Below, one piece after another: positions 42,407-55,740 of a stretch of 64,000 bases of DNA (position 1 is the first letter of the stretch; the number at the start of each line of letters is the position of its first letter). Position numbers and translations under genes: made by a program. The DNA is taken from positions 3,330,562-3,394,561 of the forward strand of contig NC_046654.1 in assembly GCF_900324485.2 (NCBI RefSeq). Reading direction: 5' to 3'. The notes under the pieces were generated by a model that saw only the letters and a list, made by a program, of their open reading frames with translations, ran no database searches and was not told where the DNA came from. Source of the DNA: Mastacembelus armatus. Taxonomy: Eukaryota; Chordata; Actinopteri; Synbranchiformes; Mastacembelidae.

Positions 42407-44753
42407 GAGCACGACAGAAAACCCACGGACTTTATCAGCATCATCCCTGAGCATTCCTCAATTGTTAACAGACTGTAAAGACTGAATTTATTAATAGCTG
42501 AGGTTCTTGTTCCGTTGTGTTTGCTGTTATGTTGGATTATGAAAACAATGTGTTGTCTGGATTCATTAAACTATGAAAGGGCTCATAGGTAAAATGACAC
42601 AAATCCTTGGACTATCACGACACATAGTAATGGAAGTTTTATTCATTGATTGCAATACTAACTTATTTTGTTCCTATGTACTAATGTACTAGGTATTGAC
42701 ACAGCTACCACATATTTATTACTTTTAGTTTACTGAATGAACCTGCCTTAGAGGTATGATAAACTAAGTCAGATTAGTTTGCATGGGCTCAAAACTATTT
42801 TGTTGCTGTGCTGGTTAGTAAAAATTAGTAATGATAAGTTTGTTCTTTTGGACCAGCTCTGGTTATTGTATTTTCTTCAGAGTTTAATTTTGTATATTAA
42901 ACATGAAACTACTAGCACACGTACTAGAGTTACCGTGTATAAATATTTACTGAGTACATCAGTATTAACTGGAACGAAAACTGTTGATATCCAGCTTTAG
43001 TCTCAAATGCTGCAAAAATATACATAATTAAGCTTAAATAGGAGTAATGCATGGATTATATTTGACTTCATGTGGCTACTGAATGAATTGTCCCTGTACC
43101 AGAGTTTATATTTTGGTCTTCTATAAATGTGATCACATTTTTGCAAAGGTGTTTTTTTTTCCTTCTTCGATTGATTTAAGTATACAGCTCAACTAAACTC
43201 AAGTCTGAGAAATTCATTAGTTTAATGTAGCTCTAATCTACAGTCATGCTAGCAGCCCTATGATGGTGGCCTGTTTCACAACTTGATGCACTGTAGTGCT
43301 TGCCATGTTTAGTATGTTAATATTTGCTTAATATAACGAAACACAAAGTAAATTCAGGCTGATGGAAATGGTAAAAAAAAACATAATCAGAAGTTAGTAC
43401 AACTCATCTTAAAGGAAACATCAGCCTGTATCAACCTTTAAGACTTTGACAGCAGTAATTCTTGAGACATTTCACTAAAACCACAAATGAAAGAGGACGA
43501 GAAGATTGTCTGTCTTTATCCAGTAGATGGTGAGACATTTCAAAAGTGAAAGCTTTGACCTGATGAAGCCTCCAGCAGAAAAGCAAGAGGATCATCTAAC
43601 AAATTTCGAATGGCAGTCCATTTAATATTTACTGTGTATTGAATATCTGAGATATATTGAGATATTTCAGTTTGGACTGACCATTGTCTATAGTCAGGCT
43701 ACTGACATGACTCTGAATACCTGCAAAAAAAATCATGGCCATCATTTGGACTTTTAGATAATATGCTGCAGTTGGTACAATAGTTACAAAGAAACATATT
43801 GTGGCAGAGACACGTCTTCATGAACACGGCATGAAAAAATAACCTTATCGCCCATTATATGAAAAAGAATTTCTTCTAACAGATACTGTTTATTTAGCAC
43901 TAAACCAGCCTGTTCAGGAGCTTCAGTCAGACATCAGCTCCACACGTCATCTCGTGTTAAACATCGGATCAAATGCAAACCTCAAGTTCATAATTTGCTT
44001 TAATGATGCAGAGTTTCAAATAAAGAATACTGAAACCTAATTCTATGATACAGTGATTAGACAACACTATTAACCATTAAGAACATTGCATCTGTGCCAA
44101 GAGTTTCCAACCATTTTTCCACATTCACCCCCCCACTGACAAATCTGGTCTGAGGTCTCAGTTCTCAGAATTGGAAAATGGACTCAATACACACGTTTGA
44201 ATACTGTGGAGAAAGTCACTACAAAAATAGATTCAACTGGTGCCATTTCATCACATACTGTTTACTATAACAAAGATCATCCACAACACAACTGTGTTGA
44301 ATAGTAACAGTAAAGAATCCCAATCTGAGAATTTATAAACCTCACAGATCTGTACCAGCGTCAGCTTCACACGTACAGTCACCAGGGATTCGACATGTGG
44401 GAGTCATTCGACCGTACTTTAACTTCCACAAAGTCCTCCTGCAGTGCATCACTGGCATGAACAGTGTGATGAAACAGTGCAACTGAAATCACAACCGGCC
44501 CAGGAGCTTCTGGAGGTTTGGTCCATTAACAGGTTCAAAAATTCACCATTCTTGTCAAATGAACTTCACCAGGCTACAGACAGATTCCCCTCTCAGTAAA
44601 GGCTCACGAATAAATCATCTCATTGTCTTTGTTTGCACTCACAGTTGGCTGGAAACAGCAGAACAGTAATATTGCTACTGGACAGTCAGTGGAGTCAGAT
44701 GTAGCGTTTCCCTGGATCCAGAGCTGTGGCTGCTTTTAGATGGTATAGTTGAC
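42407..44753. other. ARG2/VTI1B tail-to-tail intergenic region
   Basis: 3' UTR material of both genes. Candidate signals are ATTAAA (42565) and AATAAA (44019) on the + strand, and AATAAA for VTI1B on the minus strand at 43889-43894. If the distal ones are used, the two 3' UTRs overlap by about 130 bases. No ORF of interest. Confidence 0.45.
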
Positions 44754-47023
44754 TTATCGTCTGAAGAACTTCAGGTAAATCACAGCACCCAGGATGGCCA
44801 ACTCCATTAAAATTATAATACCTAAAAGCAACTTGTTCGTCATCAGCCTACAAGAGAAAAAAACAAAAAAACAAAAACATGATTGTTTTAGTGAATTTTA
44901 AATCAAAAATGTCAAATATTTGCTTTCACCTGCTCATACATGTGGATGTGATGCTTTTATTTCTCACACAGAGTAAATTCAGTATCATTGGCTTTTTGAC
45001 TGTTGGTTGAATAAATGAAGACATTCGAAGGCATCACCTGGGGTTGTGCAAAATACCAGAAATTTTCTCTATTTTCTGGAATTTTATAATTGAAATGATT
45101 AATTTAGAATATAACTGCAAGATTAAGTACTGAAAATAACTTAGTTACAGCCCTAGTCATGAGTGTGGTCATAGTAATCATTAATCAGCAGTAATCACAT
45201 TTAATTAATCAGCAGGACCTCACATTTAATGGTGTGCAAAAAGAACAAGAGAAGATAAATCATTTTAATGTTAAATAACATTGCTCAGAGGTAAAACTAA
45301 TGCAAAAAGACAAGTTTGTTACAGCACTTACCGTCGGGACATGGCACGAAGGATTTTTCGACTTCGGCTGAGGTTCTCTCCAGTATTCACCAACTAACAA
45401 AATAAAAAGATGACTTGAAGAAGAGATTTGGCCAGACAAGACCAGTTTTAAAAACCTCTCCCAGAATATTATGTTAGGAAAACATGTAGTTACTGAAAAA
45501 AAAAAACATGCATCGGTAAAACTAAACTGTGCCATCCTGCTGTGCCCCATACGAACCTGCTGGACTCTTCACAAATGAAACTAAATATTTGTCAAATTTG
45601 TCACATATTTAGATTGAAGCTGACTGAACTACCACAGCATCACAACCTCATCTTATACCACGGTAGCTCACTCTGTCTCTAGTGCGCTCCAGCTGTTCCC
45701 TCTGCTCTCCCAGCTCCTCGATGATATCTGTGCCAATCTGCTCCGTCTTGGTGGCGATGCGTTGGCTTCGCTCAATACTCTGGCTGGCATTGTTCAGAGA
45801 CTCTGTGCCCTGAAGCAGCAAAGCTCTCTGAGACTGCAAGTGCGTCTGCACAGATGGACAAAAAACCTTTACTCTCTTGAAATAAAGCAGGAAAGAGATG
45901 AAAGAGTCCTGCTTTTTTCAGTGCGACAATCAAAGCTGAAATTTTAGCTAGTTGAAATATTTCCTACCATAACAGACAGGCAACAGCTGTATTAGTACTT
46001 TATTAACATCACAATACTGCACACATACCTTGGGTCTTTGAATATAATGAGCCAATATATCAACATCCACAGCCTCACACTCACACTTTGTTGATTCTGG
46101 GATGAATAGATGCCTTGACGACTTCCTTCCAGGGGTCGGAAAGAGGAGCCAGTGCTTGGAGCAGAGCTGTTCATGTCTCGCTGCAGCTTCCCCAGATCCC
46201 GACGATACAGACGCAGCTTTGTACTCATAGAATTTCGGTAAGAGGAGGGGGCAGCACGCAACTCTTCTTCCATTCCTTGTACCTGAGAGAGATGACTGCA
46301 TATAACCCATTGTATTCTTTTGTATATGGTCCAAAATGTGTTCTATTCTATCTTCTCTTTGGTCTTTTTTCTTTAATCCACCTGCCGCGCACTAATACAG
46401 TACACTGGAGTACTGTTCACCAAGCTCTGTTTTATTTTAGCCTCAGTTCATACTTATTTATTATGTCTATGTATTTATACTTGTACTTTTGTATATAATA
46501 TGAACATAGTACATAATAAGGTACTCTATCTGTCTGTGTAATTCTAAGGTGAGCTCTCCTAGGTGAATAAGCAACACAGGACATTTAAATCCTCTAGACT
46601 GGGTCACATTTCTTCAAGTCATTTAAAACTGCACCGTATCTGAGCAAATGTACTTCGCTATTTTCGTCCATTCTTAATAAGAACTAAATAATGTTGGTTG
46701 TTGAGCAAACCAAACATCAACTACCATCACATGGAGCTCCCAAAACAAACATCAGCTCACCACTTCCTCAGCCTCCCCGAGTCTCTCATCGAAGCTCCGC
46801 ACCAGCCTCTTCCTCTCCTCTGCGGTTACAAGACAGTTTTCACTTTCACAGCTTTTACTAATCAGACATTCAACAGTCATGGGTTAGTTTCCTACAGTTC
46901 ACACGAATTTACAACACACGTTTTACCTCCGTGACATTTCAGGACTCTCTCGGGTATTAGCTTCAGCTCTTCGTACAGTGATCGGTAGATTTCGTGCAAC
47001 TTCTCAAATTCTTCCGACGACAT
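44754..47023 (-). CDS. VTI1B: SNARE protein VTI1B
   Basis: A 227-residue, tail-anchored Qb-SNARE from six exons: 47023-46927, 46819-46761, 46282-46085, 45845-45672, 45393-45332, 44847-44754. Phases agree (684 bp). It starts MSSEEFEKLHEIYRSLYEEL, the Vti1 N-terminal three-helix domain. The SNARE motif covers about 135-195 (QSIERSQRIATKTEQIGTDI, EELGEQREQLERTRDR, LVNTGENLSRSRKILRAM), with the zero-layer Gln expected in this class. The C-terminal anchor is LLLGIIILMELAILGAVIYL followed by KFFRR. It works in late-endosome and lysosome fusion with syntaxin-7, syntaxin-8 and VAMP8. Human VTI1B has 232 residues. It is divergent with the RDH gene. Confidence 0.97.
45141..45156. mobile_element. hAT-like terminus in VTI1B intron
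   Basis: ttagttacagccctag matches the inverted form of the CTAGGGCTGCAACTAA terminus of fish hAT repeats with one change. The AT-rich body to its left (from about 45055) is decayed and the other end is not found. Confidence 0.35.
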
Positions 47024-47980
47024 TTCGCATTAATTGTCTCTCAGCTGAGCAACGACTTTGTCTTTTTCTGTAAATATAACACTAATAACTCTAACTACTG
47101 AAAGTTAAGCTAGTTGTTTTGCTTTGGTGATGAACTGATCAGATCCCCGGGACGCTTCCGGATGATGAGGCTCGTGATCAAGCGCCTGAGGGCTCCAGAC
47201 CAAAAATAAAAAAATAACCATAATTTGAGATATTAAAAATAAAACAGGCGAAATGTTATATTCCCTACTTTAATATAATGTACTAAATAAAGCTAAATAT
47301 TGCTGAAAAGACTTCAGAACAAACCGCAAGGCAATTTTATTCAGGCACAACACGGACAGCTTTCACTGGCGCCAAATGGGAAAATGGGAAATGTATTTTT
47401 TCAAAAGATCCACTGAGGAAAATAATCTTTCGGTTTCGTTTTTCATGATTCGTGTTTATATTAAAACAATTGAATCGGTGTAATTATTAGAAACAAAACA
47501 ATTGATGGTTGAATTAAATTATTTTATTTTAAATGGAAAACGTGATTTCGTTTTTCTTTTTTACATTCATTTGTATATTTACTCGTTAATTTGTTTGTTT
47601 TTTATTTTCTTGGGTGTTTGTATGGTTATATATAGCTGACTTAAGGAGCTTAAGGTCTAATAAAGACAACTTATTGGACACGTGATCTAATTATATTGAT
47701 CAGTCTGATAATCAGGTAATCTACAAGCCTGGGACACTTATATCTCGCTATTCTTTATAAATATATATATATATATGTCAACATAAATTACCATAATCTT
47801 AAGGGTGGCTAAATACTTCTTTTCTTGTCTGACTATAAAAACTACAATCCCATGATTCCGCTCGTGGTGTAGTGTTGACCCTCGCTATGCTTCGCACCCT
47901 TTATGCTTTGACATCAGCTGTTCTGCCTGCAGAACAGTAGCGTCCAGCTGGAAGACACACAGGCGCAAATCCGAGGCATA
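47024..47980. promoter_or_regulatory. Divergent VTI1B/RDH intergenic and promoter region
   Basis: 957 bp between two head-to-head start codons. At 47841-47860 the sequence actacaatcccatgattccg resembles the ZNF143/SBS motif ACTACAATTCCC. It is placed to serve the RDH gene and perhaps both. A TA tract lies near 47757-47777. The middle is very AT-rich. Confidence 0.45.
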
Positions 47981-50600
47981 ATGCTGCTGTTATTAATCAT
48001 CGCGGGGTTCGGAGTGGTCACTTTACTGGTGATTTTATTTGCACCACATATAAGGTAAGCACGAATTAATACAGTCATTCATTCTAATATAAATACAGAC
48101 CACTGATAGGTTGTTGCTTGGTTGACAGGGCATTACATTGTACTGATGTAATTATTACGATGAGGCTTATTTACATTATGAAAAAAAACACTATATGCCC
48201 ACTGAACCTACCAGAGCGTCAGAAAATCAATGAAACAAAATGATGAAGCTGTGGGAGCTTTTGCACAGAAATGCACCGGGTGTCTTCCATCTGAGCTGCT
48301 CGGGCCTATCAGGAGTCTGAGCGTGGGAGGAGTTATATTTGTATGCATTACTCCAACAGAGCCATTGGTTACAGGGCGGCCCCTGCTCAGTGGCGAGGCT
48401 CGGACGAGCTGTTGCTCAGGAGTGTTCATTACCCAGGTTTTAATATAAACAATTAACCCAGACTGTGCATATGTCCCATCACGAGGGAGCATACTGGCTG
48501 CAGAAGGGGCGACTAGTCATTCCCATGGAGCAGAAACAGAATCAGTGTCTTAATTATTAATCAGAGGTCATTGTGCATGAACAGAAAATATGCAGCAGGA
48601 GGAGTGTGTAAGTCCACAGCTCGTCTGGATGGGAAGACAGCCCTCATCACTGGAGCCAACACAGGGATTGGAAAGGAGACTGCCCTGGACCTGGCAATGA
48701 GAGGTGACTTTTTGGTTTTACATTTAAATACACTGAACAGCAGCCTCTTTATATTTATAACCTGCTCATGACAACCACTGAATCATCCACCAATCAACCA
48801 CCATCTTACTAAATTAAAACCTGCCCACATTAAATGTTACATTGAACTTATCAGAGACATTTAGACTTAGTGCTTTGCTGCTGACCCACATGCTTCACTG
48901 GTAGCTGCCTGTAAAATTAATGACCTAATTGAATTTAATCCCGGTGTCCTCATTCTGCAGTACAGACGCTACTGACATGTAGCACAAAGTGCAAAGTTAT
49001 GTTTTTAAAGCTTTGTTTAATCACATGGCAGAAATAATGCACAAAATACTATACGTACAAACGTTTTGTGTAGTTTTATTCAGTTCTCGAGTGAAGACAA
49101 CATAAAAAATGTAGGTGAAACATTCATATGTAAAATGCTTGCCTCCAAAGACCAACAGAAAACCAGAGAACACCTTCAATAAACGCCACCATCCACCAAA
49201 AGCCCACACATGCCCTTTCTACCGTCTCTTCTATGAATGAATGTAGTTTCTCTTTACTTTATAGCTTATTTCTTGCATGACAGGGGCTCGGGTGATTATG
49301 GCATGTCGAGACGTGAAAAAGGGCGAGGAGGCTGCGGCCACTATACGAGCTACATACCCCAAAGCACAAGTGGAGGTTCGGGAGCTCGATTTGGCAGATA
49401 CTTATTCTATACGAGCCTTCGCACAGAAATTTCTGAGAGGTTAGTAAGCACAGAGTAGCTACTCAATACTAATGTCTGTCTACAAGGACATGCTTTGTTA
49501 TGTAACACCACAGTTTCCATGTTTTATTTCTCCTGATTTCTTTTTCAGAGGTCAACCAGCTTCATATCCTTATCAATAACGCTGGAGTGATGATGTGCCC
49601 CTACACTAAAACCACCGATGGCTTTGAGATGCATATTGGAGTGAATCACTTGGGTAAAAGTGCACTAATATCAATGAATCACTGAAACCTTGGAACTGAT
49701 GGTCTAACAATGATTCATCAACCGGATGATTTTGGAAATGTATTTAATTTTTTATTGATTGGTAATTTGGATATGTGTCCATATATCTGGGTTTACATTT
49801 AAATGCCTGGTTTGAGAAACACTGATATTCCCGTCTATGCATAAAAACTGACATTTGTTTAGTAGATATTAAAAAGTGCTTTCATTATTAGGCATATTAT
49901 CTGTTGCTTTATATGTTATTCAATTCAGTAATTTTACAAGTTCACACTTTGCAGTAAGGCTGCAAATTTTATTGTATATGAGCATCAAAACTGAAAAGTC
50001 CTTGTCACAAACCAATTATACAGCAGAAAAATATAGTGATTCTCCAGAGGAAACAATATTTAGACTGATGAAAATAAAAACATATCCACATTTTTTTTAA
50101 AGATCTGTGTCTAATATGTGGATAATTATAATGAGAATCAGTCTGAAAACTGGAAAAACACATTTCAGAAGTAAAATACAAAGGACAAATGAGTTCATTT
50201 AAGTATACCCCCCATTAATGGTCAGCTGATGGGAACCACTGCTCATTTGGAAATACAGATACATTATTAAAACAACTGAGATCTGAAGTCAGGACTGGTA
50301 CCTGAGATTAGCCGATCAATTTAAAGTTGTACATACAGTCAGTGTTGATACAGAGAGTGTTTACAAGAGTGTGTGTCTTACTTCTGGCAGGTCACTTCCT
50401 GTTGACGTCGCTCCTGATCGGGCTTCTGAAGCGCAGTGCACCGGCCCGAATCGTGGTGGTCTCCTCCCTGGCCCACAACTTTGGCTGGATCCGCTTCCAT
50501 GACCTCCACAGCCAGGGCAGCTACAACAGTGGATTAGCATACTGCCAGAGCAAACTGGCAAATGTGCTTTTTGCCAGAGAGTTGGCTCGTAGACTCAAAG

Positions 50601-50635
<35 letters not shown>

Positions 50636-51682
50636 AAGACAAAACATAGGAGAATGGACAGATGACCTGCTCTACAGACACAGGATAATGGTGAGTGGTG
50701 TGTACACACAACAAAGACATAAACAACTCAACAAGTCTTTCTTTTCGGTAATGTTTTTTAAGACCATGTAGAATACAGATGCTTATAAATTTAATGTCAA
50801 ATAATAAACTGGATTTAAATTCACTTTAAGAAAAGTGAATTAGAGCACAAAACCTTTAACCTGACCTAAATTTTGGCTTTTAATAATAAGCAGGAATATT
50901 TTCAGATAATCAGTCTGGTAGATTGGAAAGACAAACTAGTATCTCCCATAGTGATGACAGTATGTTGTCCTCACAGGCACTAATGTGACAGTGAACTCAG
51001 TCCACCCGGGGACAGTGAACTCTGACCTGACCAGACACTCGACTCTCATGACGATACTTTTCACCGTCTTCTCCATGTTCTTTAAAACCCCTTGGGAAGG
51101 AGCACAGACCAGCATCTACTGTGCTGTGGCAGAGGAGCTGCACTCAATCTCTGGGAAACACTTCAGGTAGGAGGGAGGAAATCTGAAAACAACTGAACAT
51201 CCTTTTAAAATACCTGTAATCATATAAGTACAAAGCTGAAACTGGTTCTGGATGCAAATTCCTTATGTGAAATGAAAATTTCATCTGTCAGCACAGATGA
51301 AAGTGATGATCACATGATGGAAAAGTAAACATACTGTAGGGCAAAAATACAGATTGTTACACAGGCGCCATCATTTTCCTCCTTTTAAACATCCCTTTAG
51401 TAACAACAAGCTCAGACATGTAAACACAGTTCATTGTTTCTGTCCAGGCCTAAAATACTGTAAGTTATGATGCCAAACATTATTATCCTGCACAGGATAC
51501 ATGAGAAATTAGACTGCACCCACGACTCACACCAGCATTAGTCCTTATGTAACAATTATTTGCCTTCCTGTAATTTCAGTGACTGCACCCCTGCCTTTGT
51601 AGCTCCCCAGGGGAGAAGTGAGGAGACTGCAAAGAGACTGTGGGACATCAGCTGTGAGCTCCTGGGTATTGAGTGGGCCTGA
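47981..51682 (+). CDS. RDH12: Retinol dehydrogenase, RDH11/RDH12 type
   Basis: A 318-residue short-chain dehydrogenase (SDR7C family) from seven exons: 47981-48054, 48585-48703, 49284-49439, 49549-49653, 50391-50600, 50977-51166, 51580-51682. Phases agree (957 bp). A hydrophobic N-terminal anchor ([20 protein letters not shown]) targets the ER membrane. The cofactor motif is TGANTGIG (47-54), NNAG lies at 126-129, and the active site is Tyr202/Lys206 in YCQSK with Ser177 in VSSLAH. Expected reaction: NADPH-linked reduction of retinals and lipid aldehydes. Both RDH11 and RDH12 fit. The C-terminus ELLGIEWA resembles RDH12, and the plus orientation between VTI1B and ZFYVE26 is that of human RDH12, so I use that symbol with reserve. 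Confidence 0.9.
50603..50630 (+). repeat. (AC)14 microsatellite at the RDH exon 5 donor
   Basis: The intron starts GT and runs straight into 14 pure AC repeats, so the donor reads CTCAAAG/gtacacac. Length changes would leave the GT itself intact. Confidence 0.95.
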
Positions 51683-52673
51683 TTTACTGTTTAACCCCTA
51701 TCTCAGTTCTCTAAGGAGTCCTTATCCTTTCTTTTATCATTCACTTCATTTGTTTCATGATGGTTTTGATGTTCGAACATTTCTTACCTAATAAGCAGTC
51801 AGGAAATTGTAAGAGGTTCTATAATGTGATGTTGCTTTTTTGTGTAATAATGCAGTACTTGCAATAGTAACTTTTTTGGATTTTGGTGCTCTGCAGCAGC
51901 TGCACAAAACCAAAACAACAACTGTGCTATCATGAAACCTTTCCTGTTTTTTGTGACACAATGTGAATAGACTGCAGGCAAAAAAGCAACTAGTTGTGAT
52001 GCTGTAGGATACTGTGAGGGGTCAAGCCAGGGTAAAAGACCAGCATTGTTATCAAATATTCTATTTTTCTCCAGAATTTGCAGTTGCATTGCTTGACTTC
52101 TGTGCCAGCTAAACGGGTTCTTACTGTATCCAGGTTCATTAGAAACATGACTTAAACTATTGAAGATCAGTGTTAGTCTGAGCCACACCTTAAACTGCCT
52201 AAAGATATGTTGTGATGACAGCAGTTATACAAAATCTTTTCTATTTTAACAAAGTCAGAGTTCCAATCACTTCACTGCAGTATTTTCTTCCAATAGCGCT
52301 GCTAAAACCTGCACATTCCTGGAGGAACCAGTTTTACATTTCTACAGATCTCCCTACTCATGTTTCCTTCTCAGCATTTACAAGGTTGCCAAGAGTTTAC
52401 ATTCTGTGTTTTATACAACATGCCTTTTACTACACGTACATTCGTGTTGAAGAGTTGAATGTTTACATTTAATGTAAATAAATGGAAATGTTACTATAAA
52501 GGGTGCTTCTAGCAATCATTTGATACCATCATCCAAATGCTGTCAGCACAGAGGCATGTGCTCATTTGTTTTCTTAGATGATCCACCTTGTGTGCCAAAT
52601 ATGGCTAAGAGCCAGCTAATTTATCTTAGCCGATGACTAACAGATTGCTCACCAAAGATTTGTGATCATCACA

Positions 52674-52710
<37 letters not shown>

Positions 52711-54252
52711 TGTTGTTGTAGTAGTAGTAGAAGTTTTAGTCTGTGAGCTTTACATTTGCTGGTGTTTCCCTATGTTTCAAGTCTTTATGCTAAGATAAGT
52801 TTGAAGTAGCTTCATGTTTTGCAAACATATAAGAATAAATCTAATAACTGACAAAAAATTCAATTAACATATTTCTCCACATTTAATCAGAATTACATAT
52901 TTCTTCCATTATGTTTTTATTAATCAATTTTCATTTTATTTTACAAGGGATGACAAATTCAATTACATTTCAAAATTATTCGTCCCTGCATCACTAAAGC
53001 AGTTTATTACATATTTTACATTTTTCCCCAAAGAATTTTTAAAGTGCAGCAGTGACAAGACAACAGTCCCAGATAAGTAGGATTAGAGTGCAAGACTATC
53101 GTATGTGTGCATCTCAAGTCTAAACTGCTTTTAACCTCTTGCCAGTCAACACTTATCACACACAGCTTCTGGCAAGTGCAGCAGAGGAAAACAAGGCAAA
53201 GGGACGACACAGTATCTGCTCTAAATCAAGACGCAATTTCAGTTTTAACAACATGTAAATTATGAAATGAATTAAAAGATATGCTTTATGGGGTCAGTAC
53301 TGTTGCACTAATATCCTCTTTTATCCAGGATGTAGGTTTGTGAAAAGGCAAGCAAAAATAAAAAATAACACATATCACATGATAATATATGGCCACAATG
53401 AAATCCCTTCTTCTGAAACATTATTTTACCCATGTGTGTATGTTGATCTTTAAAGATTTGCAGATTAAGCTCAAAAATGGCGACATTCAATACCAAAACA
53501 AGAGAAGCTAGATGAGACATACAAACTAATTACTAGAGTTGGTTTCCTGAATATTTAATGTAACTTGATCTGTAACATGATCTGTAAGTGGATCCCTTTC
53601 AGTATCCATCCTAAAAGCTCCCCATGTTTGTAAATGTCTGGAGAACAGTTTGAATGCCATAAATACTTCAACTTCTTTGTTATATTAAGTGTCCTTAGCA
53701 AAAGGGAGTATATGCTGACAGCTGGCCAGAAAACATCATGTCAAACAGGTAAACAGCTTCATCTGGATTATAAAAACAAGATTCCACATTTTCCACTGTC
53801 ATTAAGGTTTAAATTCTTGGCGGAGGACACACATTACTGTACATTTACGTCTGAGTAAAACATTATCCACACACAAAGACAATAAGCACATAAAAATGAA
53901 AAAAAGACCTATAAATAACACATGTCAGAAAGTTACCAGTCAGTTAGAGATAGATTCTCTTTCAGTTGAGGTAGTACACAAGTTTTAGTCGTACTGATTT
54001 GTTGTGTAGATATGCCTAATTGTGTAAAAAAGTCTTTTACACTGGTGTTAGCAGTGGTGTTATAATAGAGTTGCCACTCTGTTGCAGTAACTCTGTTCCC
54101 TCTTAAATAAAGTACTGGTGAGTTGTTGCATTTACAGAAAGTATGTTTGTTAGGGTTACTAGATGTTTCCACTAAAACAGTAACTTATCTCCAGGTTGTA
54201 GTCCAGTACTTTACCACCCTCTGTGGTTGAAAGTTTCATGCCCACTGTGCTT
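51683..54252. other. RDH/ZFYVE26 tail-to-tail intergenic region
   Basis: 3' UTR and spacer, no coding exon. AATAAA for RDH lies at 52477-52482, about 800 bases after its stop. A possible ZFYVE26 signal on the minus strand lies at 52935-52940. A TAG-type microsatellite is at 52676-52732. Confidence 0.55.
52676..52732. repeat. (GTA)n trinucleotide microsatellite
   Basis: About 19 units of GTA/TAG with a short GTT interruption, between the RDH and ZFYVE26 genes. Confidence 0.95.
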
Positions 54253-55701
54253 TTACCTGGCATTGGGTCGGCCCTGCCGCTGCTGAGAAGACTTGTTCTG
54301 ATGTTCAGACAGCCACTGGCGACAGATATTCTGCATTACTGAGTCCTGTGCTTCCTCAGCAGCTTGAAGAACATCCTGGACTAGTGGTCCTGCGCGGGTG
54401 GCCTCCAGCTTGACTGCGAGCAGGTACGCTGGCCGCAGCTTGCCGCAAAGCAGGTAGGCTTTGATCTACACACAAAGAAATGATGTGATGAATATTAGAA
54501 AAAGGACTTTTTTTTCTTCAAAGTAGTCGTCAAGTAGTTAAACTCCAGAGCTATTATTAATGAGGACATGGATTAACAGAACATGAACAGGATGACTGCA
54601 GGCAGTTTACACTACCTTGGTTTCTGAGCTCTTGGTCTCCAGAATGAGACTTTCCAGCTCTTTCGCCTAAATAAGACAAAGACAAAAATCCTCATGATCA
54701 AACAGAGAACACAGAGCCAAGTCATGGTCATGCTTGGTTATCACGCTGACTCATCTCTCACTCACATCAGCTGGTCCCTTATCTGCAATGGAGACACAGC
54801 TGAGGATGAGGGCATCACAGTCCTGTTTGGTGGCGGTGCCTGATTCGCTCACACATTTGAGCAGCTGTCGCACGGCTCCATACTGCCTCTGTCGGACAAG
54901 CCTTTGGCCTGCACTAATGTAGACGGCCTGGGCCTCCAGCTGGAAATCCTGAGGCAGAAAGAAAGTCAAAGAGAAATCTATATTTTCTTTATCATTTGAG
55001 GCAAATATATGATTTTGGACAAAGAAGGTTTATCAGGTTTTGATTTTTGTTGTGTTGTATTTTTGTTTCATTATTTTAATCAGTTAATGAATCAAATGCT
55101 TTGTCAAAAAATGGACAATTGGATTTTGTTTGCATAAAATAACTTCATTGTCATTTCATACATGAACATACCTGTATGACTCTGTAAGCAATGCCAAAGC
55201 CCTCTTCTATGTTTTTGCCTCCAAGCATGACCTGCAATAATGAAAATTAAGGGTAACTTACTATTCACACTATGTTACTACTACTGTTATAGTACTACAG
55301 ATGAAATACAAACCACGGTCTCAATCAGATAGGCCTATTTAATTCTTTTACATTGCAGTTTATCTACATACCTGTTCCACAGAGCGTTTGACTTTATGAC
55401 CTTAAAGACCGTAGATTAATTATGTGAAAGTGTAGCACTGAGGTAATCACAAATGAAATCTCACCTTACAGGCGACCTCAACCTTCATGGGACTTCCCCC
55501 AAACAGTGTTGGCGGTGAACTGGATCTCGAGGACTTGGAGGAGGATGCGCTGCTCTGCAGAGCCTTGGAGAAGGTGGCAGTCTCACAGCGGTGCAGGAAG
55601 CGGGTCACCTCCAACTGGAGCTCAATCGTATTCATGTGCCTGATGGAAACAAGGAGAGGTCTGAATGAGGGAAATAACATAAAACATGTACTACAAAAAC
55701 T

Positions 55702-55740
<39 letters not shown>

